A DNA stretch of 64,000 nt. Source: Callaeas wilsoni. Taxonomy: Eukaryota > Chordata > Aves > Passeriformes > Callaeidae. Below, in pieces: positions 43,181-57,568 of the stretch (positions are counted from its first letter, which is position 1; the number at the start of each line of letters is the position of its first letter). The position numbers and the translations under genes were made by a program. The stretch is taken from assembly GCA_013398955.1 (NCBI GenBank), contig VWPU01018795.1:1-64000 (forward strand), read 5' to 3'. The notes beneath the pieces are model-generated. The model was not told the DNA's origin, searched no databases, and saw nothing but the letters and a program-made list of their open reading frames with translations.

Positions 43181-46100
43181 CCTAGTAAGGATTTGCTTTA
43201 TTATACAGCTGCAATCTAAAAGAATTTTTGGAGAATGAAATTATTTCCAGGACCATCCAAGAGATTTTCACTGGTGCTATTCTGGGCTTTCCAAAAGTGC
43301 CAATGCTCCAAGGTAAGAATTTACTTAAATACTTTCAGAAAGTTTTCTACCTCTATCCCTCTACCCACAGCTCTCTAATAATTTTCTTGTCTTTTAAGTA
43401 TTTCTCAGGTTGTTTCAGTGAGGTTTTTCTTTGTCAGAGGCTCAGCTTTTCATTGGCATTTGGCTTTTTTATTTTTTCAAGTATTTTAGTTTGCTTGAAA
43501 GAAACACTTGAAAGAATAGGAGTTACCCATCTTATCATCCCTAAATATTAGGATGCATTTCAGCATTAATCATTCCAAGAAAACCATAATTATAACTGAG
43601 GGGAGGAACTGCGCTGGGATTAAGGCAACCAACCACAAGTGAGAGAAAGCCAAGGGAGAGGCAATGAAACTCAAACACAGGCTTATGGAGGCTTTGTCTA
43701 TTCATCTCGTCCTTGACAAAATTACTTTGTCCTATGTTTTCCACTCTTGGAACTAGGCTGTGACTTCCAAACAACAATCACTTGTACAGCTGTATTTACC
43801 TGAGGTAAGAATCAGCCATGTTAAATACACATTAAAAAATGAATTGTCTCCTTTCACTAAGTTGATCTGACCAACAGAAATTAATTTACACAAGGAAGGT
43901 TATTTTACCTTTGCAGTGTGAGGGTACAGCTGCTCATTTCCAACAGGAGAAGGGCTCCATGCTCCAAATTCCTCACGTCTTCTGTTATTGCAGCTTGTTT
44001 AGAGCCTCCCTTCCAAAGCAGCAGTCTCCAGAAGGGACTCTGGGATTCAGCAGGGCTCTGACATGGCTGCCACAAACCCAGCAACAGATACAACACTGCC
44101 AAATGTAAGACTTGCTGAAAATTTTAATGCCTTTTAAATTTGTACAGATACACATTTTACAGTACCCTTGAATTGTTTCACATGAGCTGTTTATAGAATC
44201 TCTCAGTTTCTCAAATATCCACAAATATGGAGCATCACTTCAAAGGCACTCAGCGTGGTACACTGAGCACTGTAAATGTTATTATTAACCATGGCTACAG
44301 AACATGCCCATCACAGAAAAAGCTGGAGTCAGCCTCCTTTTTCCTAAGTGCTTGTTCATCCTAAGGGCAGGACTATCAGCTAATTGACTTCCTCAAGGCA
44401 TGGTCAGGGCAAGGTCACCTCATGTTCACTGGCCAGGAAAAGCAGGGACCAGTGCAGGGGAGGTGAGAGTTTCAGCAGGTAAAAAACACATTATTTACAT
44501 GTTGAGGAAGTTGCCTTCCTTCCCGTAGGAATATCTTGTACAAAGAAAAGTCCAGGAAAAGTCACACGGCAGTAGCTTAGGCCAAACCCAAAATATACAT
44601 TTGATGTGTACAGATCTTTAAAGCTCATTGCAAGTATTGCAAACATAAAGGCATTCAAATATTTTCAGTGACATAGCTGCAACTGAAATTAAGAGATGGA
44701 ATGTTACCAACAGGATTTATCTGTTCTCTCAGGTTATTTGTACATATTTAATCCCGGTGTGCAGTATTTTTGTTCCTTACCCACACTGTAATGACCCAAA
44801 TATTCCAAATAGTTTCAGATGATCTAAACCAGCAAAACAACATTCACCAACAAATTCAGTTCTGATGATGACAGTGCAGGTTCCTTACTTATCACAACGT
44901 GTTCCTTTTACACCAAAACAAAGTTAAACCCTGTCACCCTTTTTCCATGGAAAAACGAGACAGCTACACAAAATAATGGCAGAGTAGAACGGCTTTACTT
45001 TGAAACTTTGGGGAAAGCTTGAGATCTGCTAGTATTTTGCAGGTTCTCTTTTGTTAAAAAGTAAGATTTACACGGAATACTGGGGGAGACCACACAGCAC
45101 AGGACACCAGTGGTGCAGTCACTGAACACCTCCTTGGATTTCAGCCCGTATCAGCAGGATTAACCGTCCACTCTAGAGGCACAGGAAAGGCAGAGCACTT
45201 AAACACACTGTTAAAACATGAATTTTCCTTCTTTCTTTTCCGAATGCAGATATAGAAATTCAGTCTTTAGGTTCTTGTTCTTCCCACCCCAGCAGCAGAG
45301 CCATCATCCCTCCCCCAGTTTGCTCACAGAGTGTTGCTTTTCCATAATTGTTCTGATCCAGTGGAATTATAAATTTTCCACAACTGAGCAATTTTAAAGA
45401 CCATGTAGCAAGAGATATTGGTCTGTTCAAGGGGGGCCGGGAAAACAAGACTTTGGTCCTCCCAGTTCTCCACTGGTTAAAATTCCCATTTTATTGACAC
45501 ATAGAGAATTTTTATTTTATTTTGTTTTTCTATCTAGCACACGCTTACTAAGTCTGGCATATTATACAAGACAGTATCTTGCCTAACGTGCTGAGTTTTA
45601 CTATGTTCATTGAGGTTATCTGTGCTTAGCATACAGTAATTTAAAAAAGTAAATGGAAAAAGGACAACACAAGACTAGGAAGACTTTAAGCTAGACTGGG
45701 GAAAATCTGCAATTTACCACGTGTCAGGTTTGTTTTGCAGCTCTTACTTTTGCACCCTCTAAACAGCTGAAGAGCAAGTCAAAAAGCACAGACTGGAAAT
45801 AAAAATATTTTAAAATTATTTCTCTATCTTCAAGTATTAAATAAACTATACAAGACTGTTTCTGAGATAAATATTAGGCCAATGATGAATTTTAAAACAA
45901 AATCAATAGAAACATCATCCAGAAAAAAAGGCGAGTTAAAATATAGAGAAGTCAAGCTATGAAGCTTCAATTAGTGCAGGTAATTTTATATTAAATCCAG
46001 ATATCCAGAAATATACACAATAGAATCATCCCAGTTTTCACAAAAGTGGAGAAGGTAGATGATAAATTGCACTTAGTTCTGAATTCATTCGGACAGCAAG

Positions 46101-46226
46101 TCATTCCCCTTCCTTGCCGATCCGCGCGTAAGAAAAAGGGAAGCAGGTTACAAAAGAGCAAATTGGCTTTGTACATTCCATCTCCCTTTCCAGCATTTGG
46201 TCACGAGCAGGGGCTGTGCAGCGGCA
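43181..46226. other. Convergent interval between TIFA and AP1AR 3' ends
   Basis: No coding exon is supported. The right part is AP1AR 3' UTR on the minus strand. Three minus-strand AATAAA hexamers sit close together at 45490-45495, 45511-45516 and 45516-45521, about 700 bases after the AP1AR stop, and are the likeliest cleavage signals. Left of that, AT-rich UTR-like sequence continues to about 44100, so a longer AP1AR isoform is possible. Confidence 0.55.
45490..45521 (-). promoter_or_regulatory. AP1AR: Cluster of AP1AR polyadenylation signals
   Basis: Three AATAAA hexamers read on the minus strand within 32 bases, downstream of the AP1AR stop codon. Confidence 0.5.
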
Positions 46227-49200
46227 CTATCTGTCCTGGTGGTCGCAATCCGACAGCCTGACGTCCGAGGCCGACAACTCCAGCACGGGGTTGACGAAGC
46301 CGGCGTACTCGGAATTGCCGTTATCGTCCACCTCGGCGCTGACAAAGTCATTCTCCCACTCCAGCCCGTTGGAATCGTCAGAGGCCGAGGCTGGGTGGCT
46401 TCCTGTCTTCCTGCTGTTGAATTTCAGCGCTGCCCGGAGGATGTCCTCCTCCGTCTTGGAGCGCTCCCTCATTGGGATCATCCTGTTCATGCCTGCCGGT
46501 TAAGAGGAATGCGTAACTGTGAGTTTGCGTCTAGCTTTTATGTCTCTGCTAGAAGAAACAAAGCTAAAATTTGGATGGGTACTGTACTCAGTGGTCTAGG
46601 AAAGGTCTTCAGTTTGTCTGGAAAGGGATATTTAATTCCATACAAAATAAGGCAAAACACGGTTCTGAAAATTGCCCACGGACATCCAAGATTTTACTGA
46701 TTTTGTCAGTAATTACAGACTTTCTTGTGGAAAAAAAAATCAGCTAGGGATTGGCTAAAAGAAACAAACCCTTGCTTATTTTTGGTGAGCTTTTCAATAG
46801 TCAAGGTCTCCAAATTTTGGATAAACTTTGAAATAAGAGCTTTTGCAGATGTAGTAAATAAAAGAGAAAATACTGGTAACAATGAGGAAATACCTGTAAA
46901 CAGCAGCAATGAGGATAGCTGGGATACTCCCTGGAATGCAGATCTAAGTTCCCAGTGAATGTTACAGTAAAAGTTATAAGGGTTTTTCCCAAAATGCTTC
47001 AGTCAGACTCCTGACTAACTTCCACATTTTAAAAGGAAGAACAAGCTTTTCCTTCTGCTCCTGGCTCATGAGAGGGCAGCATTTCTTTACCATTACTTTT
47101 GTCAGGAGTTTACAAGTCAGTTCCACAAAATGCTGGGAAGGACATTTACTGGAGTATCCAAATAAATGAATTCATTTCTTAGGGCTATCTCCACATTTAG
47201 CAAAATAAGGAATTTTCTCGGTAAGAATAATGTACAGTTTAATCATTACAAACTTGCCAGAAATTCCATCAGAAATAAGTTTTAAACCACCTTCCCTTTT
47301 GAAAACGACAAATTTGCAATGACCATAGCTTAAACTGTCAACATCTTTAAATTCTGAGTTCAGGATGAAGCTGAAATGCAGGATAAATACCTTCTTCATC
47401 TTCCCACTCTAAATCTAAGGAGGTGCTGTCATCGTTCCCACTCACTGATTTGGTTTTGGTCATCAAGTCACAACTGCTCTCCGTGTTGGGCGTCAGCACT
47501 GTGGCATCAGATGAAAGTCCTATTTAAAAAAACCCCATAATGTATTTTTAATTCGTAAATGTACTTGAATTTCAGGTTCCACATGCAAAAGTAAAATTTT
47601 AAATTAAGCTTTAGTCGTGCTTTGTGGCCCTTTAAACCTCAGGAATGCTGGAAAAGGCCTTTCATCAGTTCAAAGAGTAATCAGTAGCTTATTAATAGTC
47701 AATATCACTAAGATATTGCCTAATTAAAGCTACAAAGGAATTTAATAAGCTGTAAGCTGAGCTTGTATGAAGACTTGTAAAAAAACCCAAACCAAATCAA
47801 CCCTCTCCTCCCCAAAAAACTAAACTAGTCACAGCATTTCCTGAAACACAGCCATCAGTTCTCCACCTGCGTGGTTATCATGGACTTGTCACCAGAACTT
47901 AGAGATAAAAGCTTATCAAATTGTTTTCCTCTAAACTGTTAGTGGAATATTTAAGTACAGGCAGCCAAACTCCCTCTTGCACTTCATCAGGAAAAAAATT
48001 AGCCATTAATATAACTATTTTGCCAAGGGATGATTAAACAAAGCTATAAACACACATCTGCATCTTCAGTACAGGGTCTGGTTCTTCAAGAAGAGTTCAC
48101 CACTATCTTTTATCTGTCCGATAAAAAAAATTACCAGATTTTTTAAATTACAGATATATGTATACACCTTTTATAGTTGTGTGCGTAAATACAAAATGAT
48201 AAATAAGCCGTGTTTATCTGGAAAAAGAAGCAGCACTCTGTGCTCCTCAGAGTTTGTTAACATATAAAGACATGCCTAAGGAAAGGCAGACTTACTACTA
48301 CTTCGGAAAGCTTCGTACTGGAATTTTGTATTCCTTAGGAAAGGATCGAGATCTTCCTCTGCCACAGAGCTGCAAGACCAATGCACAATTTTTTAGCTTT
48401 ATAAACCTCCAAGGGAGCCATCAAAAATATGTTAATCCACATGCCCCTCAGCTCCGTGCTACAAAGCACATACACCCCGAACTAAATTCTTTATTAGATC
48501 ATCTGCAAAATGCCTTTCTATTCCTATTCATCACATCCTCTCCCAGCCTGTGCTTCTGCTCAATTTTTATTAGTATTTTCAGTTAAAAATTAATTAATTA
48601 ACTCAAAACCCTCTTCCCCTCTCTTCATCACTTTAGATAAAATCTCCTTAATTTTCAATTATTTTTTTAAGTAATGAATTCAAACTCTGCTCCTGCAGTC
48701 CTTTGTTTCTAAAATCTGGCCAGCTCCTACTCAGGTTTCACAGCTCCTATTCTAACTGCTTCCATAGCAAAATTCCTCCTGTCCCCCTTATCTTCCATGC
48801 AAGAGTTTTTTCTAAACTGAAACACCATTCCACTGTAAATTTCTCCAGGTTTTTTTTAGCTTGTTTTTCCCACCACCACCACTGAACATAGAAGGTGGGA
48901 ATGAAGAGACTTAAACTATAAATACATAAAATATTTAATAAATGAAAATAATTAATAGTATTAATGAAGAAACAGGCAAACTCTTTAAACCATTTAAAGA
49001 GTGTGTTTCTGTTGGCTTTTTAAAACAGAGTTCTGAATAATAAAAATGTTTTTATATTAGCTGAGATTTGACATATAAACACGTTTTAATAGCTTTTTAA
49101 AACAAACCATTGGATTTTGTGTGTGTGTAAATATCTCTTAGTAGCTGGGAGCAGCATTGCATGCAGCAGTCTCATAACTCCAGCGAGAGCCCGAATGAAT

Positions 49201-52200
49201 CCAAAATACCCCCTAACTTTCCAGGTGAGGAACAGGAATACAAACAGTCAAAACTGTCAGTTATCATCAATAAAATTTGGTCTCTTACCTCTGGAACTCT
49301 CCATTATTAACAGCATGCGCTCTCTGCGTTATCCTGTGCTGCCTACGTTGCTATCAAGAGAAGTGAATTGTTGAAAAAGCTGAATACTCAAAACAGAGCT
49401 CTCAACACTTAATCCTATTTTATGCACCCCAAAAAAACCCATCAGTTTTTAGAAACATGTGGACACCGCCTCAGTCATGACTGCACCTGTCTTGTCTCCT
49501 GTCTTCTGAAAATATTTTCAGTGCACAACTAACACTTGGGTGATGTTTGATTTCTTTTGCTCTGTGCCCAGGAACAGCCACCCTGCCATTTAAAAGATAA
49601 ATATTTCCTACAAATCCTTTTATCCCTGTGCAAAGCACAGTGCTGCCATCTCCTCTGGCTGTCTCCATCAGCTGTAAGTGCTTCATCTATATTAATAACA
49701 GCTTTGCTGCCTTGCAGGGCCAAAAGTATTAATAACTCTGCTAATGTCAACTTCAACTTCATCTGAGAATTGCTCTTTGCTTCGGCTGTGGGGAGGTAAC
49801 TGCGCTGGATCCAGTGTTTTTCAATCCCAAGAAGATGGTGGGTTTGTTTTCTGGCACACTTTACGTCTTGGAAATTTTAACAATAATAATTGCAGGCTGA
49901 AATGAGTAAATGGGGAGTGTAGAAGAAGCAGAAATATCACACTGTGGTGGTTAGAGGTGAAAAGACTTAAGAACGCAGAAAGGAACAGACAGAAATTTGG
50001 CACAAAGCAGTCAACAAATCTGTCAAAATCAGTTACTGACACATGCAACCATTTTCTTTTAGGATTCCTATACCCACATAATATCCAATTTAGATTATCT
50101 CCCCGTTTTGCCAGGTCACGTCCCAATATCCAGCACTGCCAGTTCCAGGACACACACATATATTAAAATTCCCTGCTGTTACAGACCCTGACATTTAGTA
50201 GGGCAATATCAGCAAGCCAAATGAGCTTTAAAGGAGGCCATACTTCCAAGGAAAAAGCCATTTTCCCATTTGTGCCCACAAACAGCAGAGAGATGAGTGA
50301 TGCATTCAAAAATAGCTTCCAGTTTATCTACAAGGGCTAAGTGCTTGATGCATATCTGGACAAAAATGCTTCCTTAGAATCCTGATAATCCTTACAGGTT
50401 TTGAGGAGGGTGTTTGTGCAGGAGATAAGTGGTACTAATTTTACACGAAGAGGAAATTAAAATCTCTATAATCCATTCTATCTTAGGTCTTGACTAAGAG
50501 AAGTGCATATTAAAAATACTGAAAGCCAAGAAAAATAGCATTTCTTGCACAGAACTTCTAAAAAAAACAGTTAATGCCATAAAAAAAATCTACTTTTGCT
50601 GGCTTTCTATAGATAAAAAGTGGTAAGAAAAAAAAGCAGGCAAAAAGGTCAGAAAGAATTAACCCTCCCACACCAAATGGCAAGGGGAGAGAAAGAAATG
50701 TGAAATGAGACCTATACTTAGTGACATAAAAATTAGATGAAAACTCCAAAGCAGGGTCAATACAAACCACGAAGATAAGGAACAATACAGTGCACAAATA
50801 TATAAAGTATATTTTACAAGTCTAAATGATGTCACGACGTGTGCTTAATTTCAGGGGGTTTTTTACCCAAAACCCATCACAGATCATTTTACATTTAAGA
50901 TCAGGAAGTTCTACATATTATGTAAGAAGAGTGTTAAGCTAATTATAGATTAAAATTACAACTCATTCAAAATCTATACTCGGCGACAGAAGCTGTTTCA
51001 AACAATTATGGTGATTTTCAGCTGTTCCAACCAGCTGTACTTTCAAATCTTGTACTTCTTTCTCTACTTTACAAGCCAAAGCCATCTCCTCGTCAGGTTT
51101 CCTGAGATGGAAAGGATATCAGGGAAGTCTGCAGACATGGGAACAGGACAGAGGCTCTGATATATATTGGGGTCTTTTTCCCCTCACCTCCAAGAGCTTT
51201 TTCTGCTTTGCTGCCCTGGCTGCTTCACGTTGTGCAGCATATAAAGCCTCCTCTTCTAGTCTTAACTTCTCCTCTTGTAAGGCTAACTGTATATGAACAA
51301 AACAGTAATGGTTAACAAAAGCAGAACCTATCTATCTTCCTATCAATAAAGCTGTAAGTGCAAGAAAACAAAAGCAAAGCAGCTAGAAAATCAAAATAAA
51401 ACAAAATTGACTACGGCTAAAGCATCAACTGAATTTAACAGCTTCCCTCCCCCCAACCAAACAGCCCAAGAAATTTCGGTAACTATTGAATGAACATTTA
51501 TTATTAGTGAACTGCTGTAATGCTTTTTCTATTTTTTTATGAACTGCATAGTGAAAAATTTAAAGATTTTCAGTACCATAATTCATTGGCACTTGATTAC
51601 AAGTTCAGTCAAGTTCTACATGGTATTCCACATCATAGTCCATTACCTGCTGCAACACTAAAACAGAACAACAAATTATGTGGTTTTTTCCTTAAGAAAG
51701 TTGTGGAGAAAACTGAGCACAAGAAAAGAATCAAGAATATTCCCCGTTTGGTCTTGCATTTAAAAAAGGGTCAAATTTAAGAGATCCTGGTCAGAGACCC
51801 AGCCTAGTCATTCCATTTTTCAGCTAAGAGGCTATTACAAAGAAGGAATTTGTGCATCTTGTACACTAAAAAATACTAACTGATGAACAAAACCCAATTG
51901 TTCCATGTGAGTGGAATCTCCTGGTGTCCATGGCTGATCCTAACCTTTTTGGAAGAAAAACTATTTAAACTGTCACTGTAACCACTTACCTCTGACTGAA
52001 GCTTCAGATCGACAACCCTCTGCTTTTCAGCAATGGAGTCGTAGTGTCTGTCTTTCAGGTCTGCAATTTCTTCCTCAGTCAGAGGTCTGGAAGCACGGGA
52101 GAAACACAAAAAGGCTCCATCTATTATTCATGCTGGGCAACCCTCATTTGCACTTTAACATGTCCACGTGGTCTTTCCTGACCGGTCCTTTAATGCAGGT

Positions 52201-55200
52201 CCAACAGGCTGTGCTTGTGGCCTGTTCCTCCTGAAAGTTCCAGTTTACTCAGGACAGTGTTTACTCCTTACTCTCACTATATATATTATTTATATCGTTA
52301 TAGAAAGCATATCTTCAAAACCATCGTTGCTGACAAAACTACTGCAATAGAACCTTTACCATCATTGCAGTCTAAATCTCACTTTTTTTCCCTCAGTTGT
52401 TTTTTGTCCCTTCTTCTTCCCTTACTTCATTTTGTTTAATGTTCACAGTGGGAGAGCAGAGGGAAGGAGAGGTCCTCAGTCTCAAAGTCTTACCTGTGAC
52501 TGCTTCCTGGGCTTTCCCCCTGTTAAATAAAAAAGAAAAGTCTGATTTTTGTGAAGACAGAGCATTTCCAAAACTTCCCTTAGCAAAGCAACCCAGGTCC
52601 ATTTCTGTTCTCAGACTGAGGGCACTTGCTGAGTCTTACGCAAGAGTTATACCGGCAGCAAATCCACGTTTTAGTCTTCCCAAACATACTTTTTCCCCAC
52701 ACCTTTTCTTTCTTCCCAAAGTCCACAGTGCTTCCTTCCTTAATGGGTTATTTACCATACTCCCCAAAACCAATCTCTTAAATCTTTATCCAAAGTCTTA
52801 AATTCATATTCCTAGTGCAAGGAAAACCGAAAGTTTACCAAAAAAAAAAGTGATTAAGTCTATGACTCAGCTATAAGTAGAAGAAAGATTCAGATCTTGG
52901 AACCACTTTTAAGGATTGTCCGAGCAGGTTCCACATGATGCCCCAGGTACTCACCTCATCACTTTCCACCAGGTTCTCAAACTGCAGAGAAAAAGAAATA
53001 AATAATTTGTACAATTCAGTATAACAAGTCACTATAGACATACAGCAAATATGATTACATATTTTATGTGTCTTGTAAAAACACTACTCCAATTCTAACA
53101 GTGCGACTGTAACAATATTTACGAAAGCCCCTACTTTCAGAGGAATTTTATTTTTAGAGTTGGACCTATCTTTTTACCAACGTTTCTTGTCTTAAACATT
53201 ACATTCTCCTAAAAGGAGAAGAGTCTAAATTAAAAAACAAGCATTCTAAGCTGCATGAACTCGTTCAGCGGAAGTTCAACTGTCACATAAAAAAAAAAAA
53301 AAAGGCCAAATAGAAATTCTCTGTGCTGTTTTCAGTACAGTAATCTTAAATCTAGTCAGTCCATCAGACACAGACACAGAGGTCAGTGCCTACAGCAAGA
53401 CTCCTTATTGGCCTAAAAATTTGGGAGGAGAACAATACCTCCCTTTCCTTGACATATTTCTGTGGCAGGAACACTCTCTCACAACGGGAAGTGCTGCACC
53501 AAAACAGATTTCCCCCACCGTACTCATCTGAGCCCGTTCTCGACAGCCAAAGCATGAATTACAATAATTAATGTTATCCTCAGTAATGGGGGAAATCTGC
53601 CTGGTCTAGGACTTCCAGAGCACAGGAACACTCAGGGAAAGTAAAGCAGGATATTCCTGGTTAACCTTACACTACCCTTGGCAAAAAGGAGTTTTATTTG
53701 GAGGCTGGGAAAGGACCTCTGTAGCAAACAAAGTGGACTACAAATGCAACAAACGATAAGGTAACCCCATCAGATTCTTTTTGTACAATCTGATTCATGA
53801 TCCTGCAATCAAGAATTAAATACTCTGCACTTAAACAAGCAGCAAAATCCCAGCACAGCAGAGAGGAGATGCAGCAAGCAGCGTGTGGAGTGCTCTGGTG
53901 ATGAGCATCAGACCACCACAGATACTTCTCCTCTTTCCAAATGATACATTAATGTTTTGAGGTGCAGTAAGAACCACTCTCTTTCCACCCAGTGCAAGCA
54001 TCAATTTGGGCTGGAATATCCCAGAATATTTCAGTGTTCATAAACTGCAAAATGTGTTAAAGGATTCAGCTTTTCCCACTTTTTCTTAAATCGCTAAAAA
54101 TCTAAGCACTTACCTCTATAGTGAAGTGTTCTCCTGTTGAACATGTTCTAAAATACTTGGATCTGGAAAAATAAGTTTACAGTTAGACTACAGAAGAGGC
54201 TTCAGCACACAGCAGAAAGCAAATGAGCCTGAGAATTTAAAATCGATTTTAAAGTATGTTAAATATAAAATAACAATGAAATCTTCATGTATTAAACACT
54301 GACTTATTTACTGGAGCTCTGCATCGCTACTACAGCGGAGAGAGGCAAAAGCATGTAAACATCTTCTGTAGAACTGGGGAAAAAACTAAAACCCTTGTGA
54401 GATTAAATCATTTGTCACAATGCTGGACTTGACATTTACAGACAATTTGCATGTTCTGCAATGCCTTTAATACATTTTTCCTGGAAAAAACCATTGTTCC
54501 AGGCAATTTCTGAAAATGCTGTTGCTCATCATGGCACTTAACTCTTTCCTGGCATCTTGTACATTACCAGTGTTAAACCACATGTTTTATTTTAACAGCT
54601 TGACACAAACAGAAGGCTGAGCCTCAGAGAAAAACATCCAATAAGAGGTCAAGGCAACACTTTTAAACTACCAAAAAAATTTCACATTCTAATTTTATAC
54701 AGGGAATTGGTTTCTTCCTTGATTCCTTAATCAGAATTCTTCCTGTTTTATTTTAATGCTTTTACAGAGGACAGTTAGCCCTGTCCTCTACAAAACCCAA
54801 CACAGTATTAAGTTACCTGAATACATTTTTACCTAGCCAGGGAGGTTTGGCCACCGTCCAGAAGAACATTCTAACGTAAACACTCTTCAGTACAACATCC
54901 ATTTCATCGAACTGTTTCTAAAACCAGGGTTTCCAGTTGCAAGTGCTGACTGGTACAAGGAATAAAGCCAGGGCCTCAGGGATTTCTATACTTGCACGAA
55001 AGATCGTTGAGCACTTGCAACCAACACCTACTTTAACAATAATAAAAGCAACACACCAGCCAAAGCCTGAATTATTTTAACTGTATCGTATTTCATCTCC
55101 ATCTCATTTTTCCTCGGAAGCCAGTTTAGGGAACGTCTCCCCTGGCAACTTGTTGCACTACCCACTGGTTCCTTGTTGCACAACCTTTCCTGCCGCTAAA

Positions 55201-57568
55201 GAACCCTTTCCAGAGGATTCACTGCTGGGAAACCAGAGAGGAAAGGCCACCTGAATTCATGCACTACGTGACAAGGATAATTGGGACATGTGGCGTGAAC
55301 ACTTGGAGCAATTTCACTGCTACCTTTCTCTGTAATTTGGTGTGTAGGAGCCAATACCATTAAGAATCTCATTTAATAACGCTGTAACAGGAAATTGTTC
55401 CAGGACTATCTACGCTGTTAACAGGCATGCCATTCCAGTTTGCAGCACCAGGCTTTAGGTAAATTATTTCCAACTTCCCACACACTTGAGCTGCAGTCAG
55501 TTTAGTTGCAAGAACTGAACAGTGAACTAAATGCAGTGCAAGCTCCCTAAGTGTAATCACAAACAGCCCGACAACAATGGCACCTCTAGGAAGAGCTACT
55601 CTGTCAGCTGCTTGCTGAACAGGGACTCAGTCCCAGAAAACCTAATTCTGTGCCAGAGTCTGAGCCCATAAATCCCAGAACTACAGAAGCTTGAGGTCAT
55701 TAGGGACACAAACAGAAGACCCGCAGCTTCACCCCTATACAAAACTTCAAGTGAAGTATCAGCAACCTATGAAAATGTTTACACCTTTTATTATTCTCCT
55801 TTAAGCTCCACCTTTCCATTATTTTCTACAACAGACTTGAGAATCCTTTCGGTTGGATAGCTCCTAGAGAAAACAATTCAGCTGACAGGTCACAGGACCT
55901 ATAGAGACAGTCAGATTAATCTTCCAAGATCTGAAGCTATTAAAGAGACTTATATAAAGCACAATTCCAAGCAAAGACAACTTATAATCTTGCAGGATAT
56001 TAAAACACTTACTAAAAACTCTAAAATTAGTTGTTCAATTAGGAGTTTATTTCTTACAGGCAAATCTTGGAGCATCTAAAAATAAGCTGGGGTGGGGGGA
56101 GGATCTGAGTGATTAAAATAATCATTAAGTTGATAAGCTACATTTTTACGTTATGGTGTTCCAGAAATAGCCAAATGTGGACAATGTGCTATCAATCTAA
56201 CTTGCAAACTTTATAATAAGACACATTTTACAGTTTTGGTTTTAATACAACTCCCTGCTCAATGGAAGGAGAATAAACTCAACACACTGTAAACTACCAC
56301 CACCACTACCACACCCGGAAAACAAATCTGATCTGAAACGCAGGCCAGCAGTTCTCTGTACCTTTTATATTCCTAAGACTTTCACTGCAGGTTGTGCAAC
56401 ACCTGAACAATTAGACAATACAACAGCAGGCAGTAAGATTTATTTCGCTGGTAAGGACAGCCTGATACTGGACTAACACGTGCAGGAGTTGTCACTACCC
56501 TGCCTGCTTACAAAAGGGGTATTGGCCTCTGAGAGAAGACTCAGCAAAGCACACGTGTGCAGGAAGAACCTTTCAAGTATTGCCTGGTTTTCACAAAGCA
56601 CAGCAAACTGATAGTTCAGTGCCAGCTGTCAAGGCATTGGAGGTGTCCTCATACCCTCTGGTGGAGTACTAAAAATACAGTCAGGTATCCTCCACATGCA
56701 CTGCCCTGGTTTTTCACCCATGTCTCTGAGAAGCGGCTTGTCTGGAAGGCCTTTCGGAAGGCGAGACTTGCCTGCCAGAGCTGATGTGAAGTAAGAGGCC
56801 ACGAGCTTGCATCATGTAAAATACTCAGCATATCTCTTTAGAACGATTTCTATCCTAATACATCAAAAATAAGTGATATGTAGGTATCCAATACTGGTCA
56901 GTATATGGAAAAACCCCAAGCATTTTCTGTTTGCACAGTGCTTTTCTATGAACTGGTTGTTGCAGAATGAAACAGGTTGTTACACGTTTCCAAGAGATAA
57001 GAATTCGTCTGAACCACTCTGCAATACATATGAGTTCATCTGAACCATTCTGCTCCTGATTTATCCCAACAGCGTCTCAGCCTCTGACTCACAGAGAAGA
57101 CGAGATCCCATTGCAGAAAGCCGGGTGTTTTTCCATCTTTCGCACAAGCACGGCCGCCTGCACAGGTTTTGGCAACTGACCTGAAAAACCTCTCTAAGCA
57201 TCTCCTGCCGGAAAAACACCAGCGCTGGCAGGGCTAAGGAGCCGGTGACCCTGGAAGTGCATTAGCCCCAACCGCACGAACCGCACGGAGCCCGGCGGGC
57301 TCCCGGCGGCTGCATCCGCTCGGGATGCTGGGGATCCCGAAGGGAACGGGCCGGGCCACCGGGCGCACCCAGACCCGGCATCCCCTCCCCACCTTGGCAC
57401 CCCCTCCTGCCCCACGGGGAAGGCGGAGCCGGCGGCCCCGGCACCTCCCCGCCCCGGGGAGGGGAAACGGGCAGCCGCGGCTCCTGCTCACCCTCCGCCG
57501 CGCTGGATCCGGCCGGGATCCCTCCGGAAGAACAGCCCGCAGCACCACTGCGCCCAGCAGTTCCCCAT
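46227..57568 (-). CDS. AP1AR: AP1AR (gadkin / gamma-BAR), AP-1 complex-associated regulator, 301 aa, complete
   Basis: Gadkin is a lipid-anchored peripheral membrane protein of trans-Golgi/endosomal vesicles that links the AP-1 adaptor to kinesin-1 and restrains Arp2/3. Minus-strand coding exons: 57568-57492, 54162-54114, 52981-52955, 52519-52494, 52086-51990, 51286-51188, 49350-49289, 48369-48296, 47519-47391, 46492-46227 (stop TAG). All have GT-AG junctions, and the joined frame of 301 codons compares with 302 in human. Residues 1-25 are the MGNC anchor with Cys4, Cys9 and Cys10. SKYFRTCS follows, then PLTEEEIADLK, a charged coiled coil at about 93-125, acidic tryptophan motifs EWEDEEG (to 214) and EWENDF (258-263), and an acidic C-terminal tail. 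Exons 7 and 8 (residues about 126-170) are the most diverged part. The start lies in a CpG-rich block, head-to-head with CDKL2. Confidence 0.95.
49289..49350 (-). other. AP1AR: AP1AR coding exon 7 with tandem in-frame acceptors
   Basis: This short exon encodes QRRQHRITQRAHAVNNGEFQ, aligning with human QERQRIVQQYHPSNNGEYQ. Using the TAG acceptor gives a first base at 49350. A second AG (in GGCAG) 12 bases further in gives a first base at 49338 and removes exactly QRRQ without changing frame. The alignment with human favours the outer site, but both may be used. Confidence 0.8.
54163..57491 (-). other. AP1AR: AP1AR intron 1 (3.3 kb)
   Basis: No exon or recognisable transposable element is seen. 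The sequence is AT-rich for most of its length and becomes CpG-rich from about 57190 toward exon 1. Confidence 0.7.
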
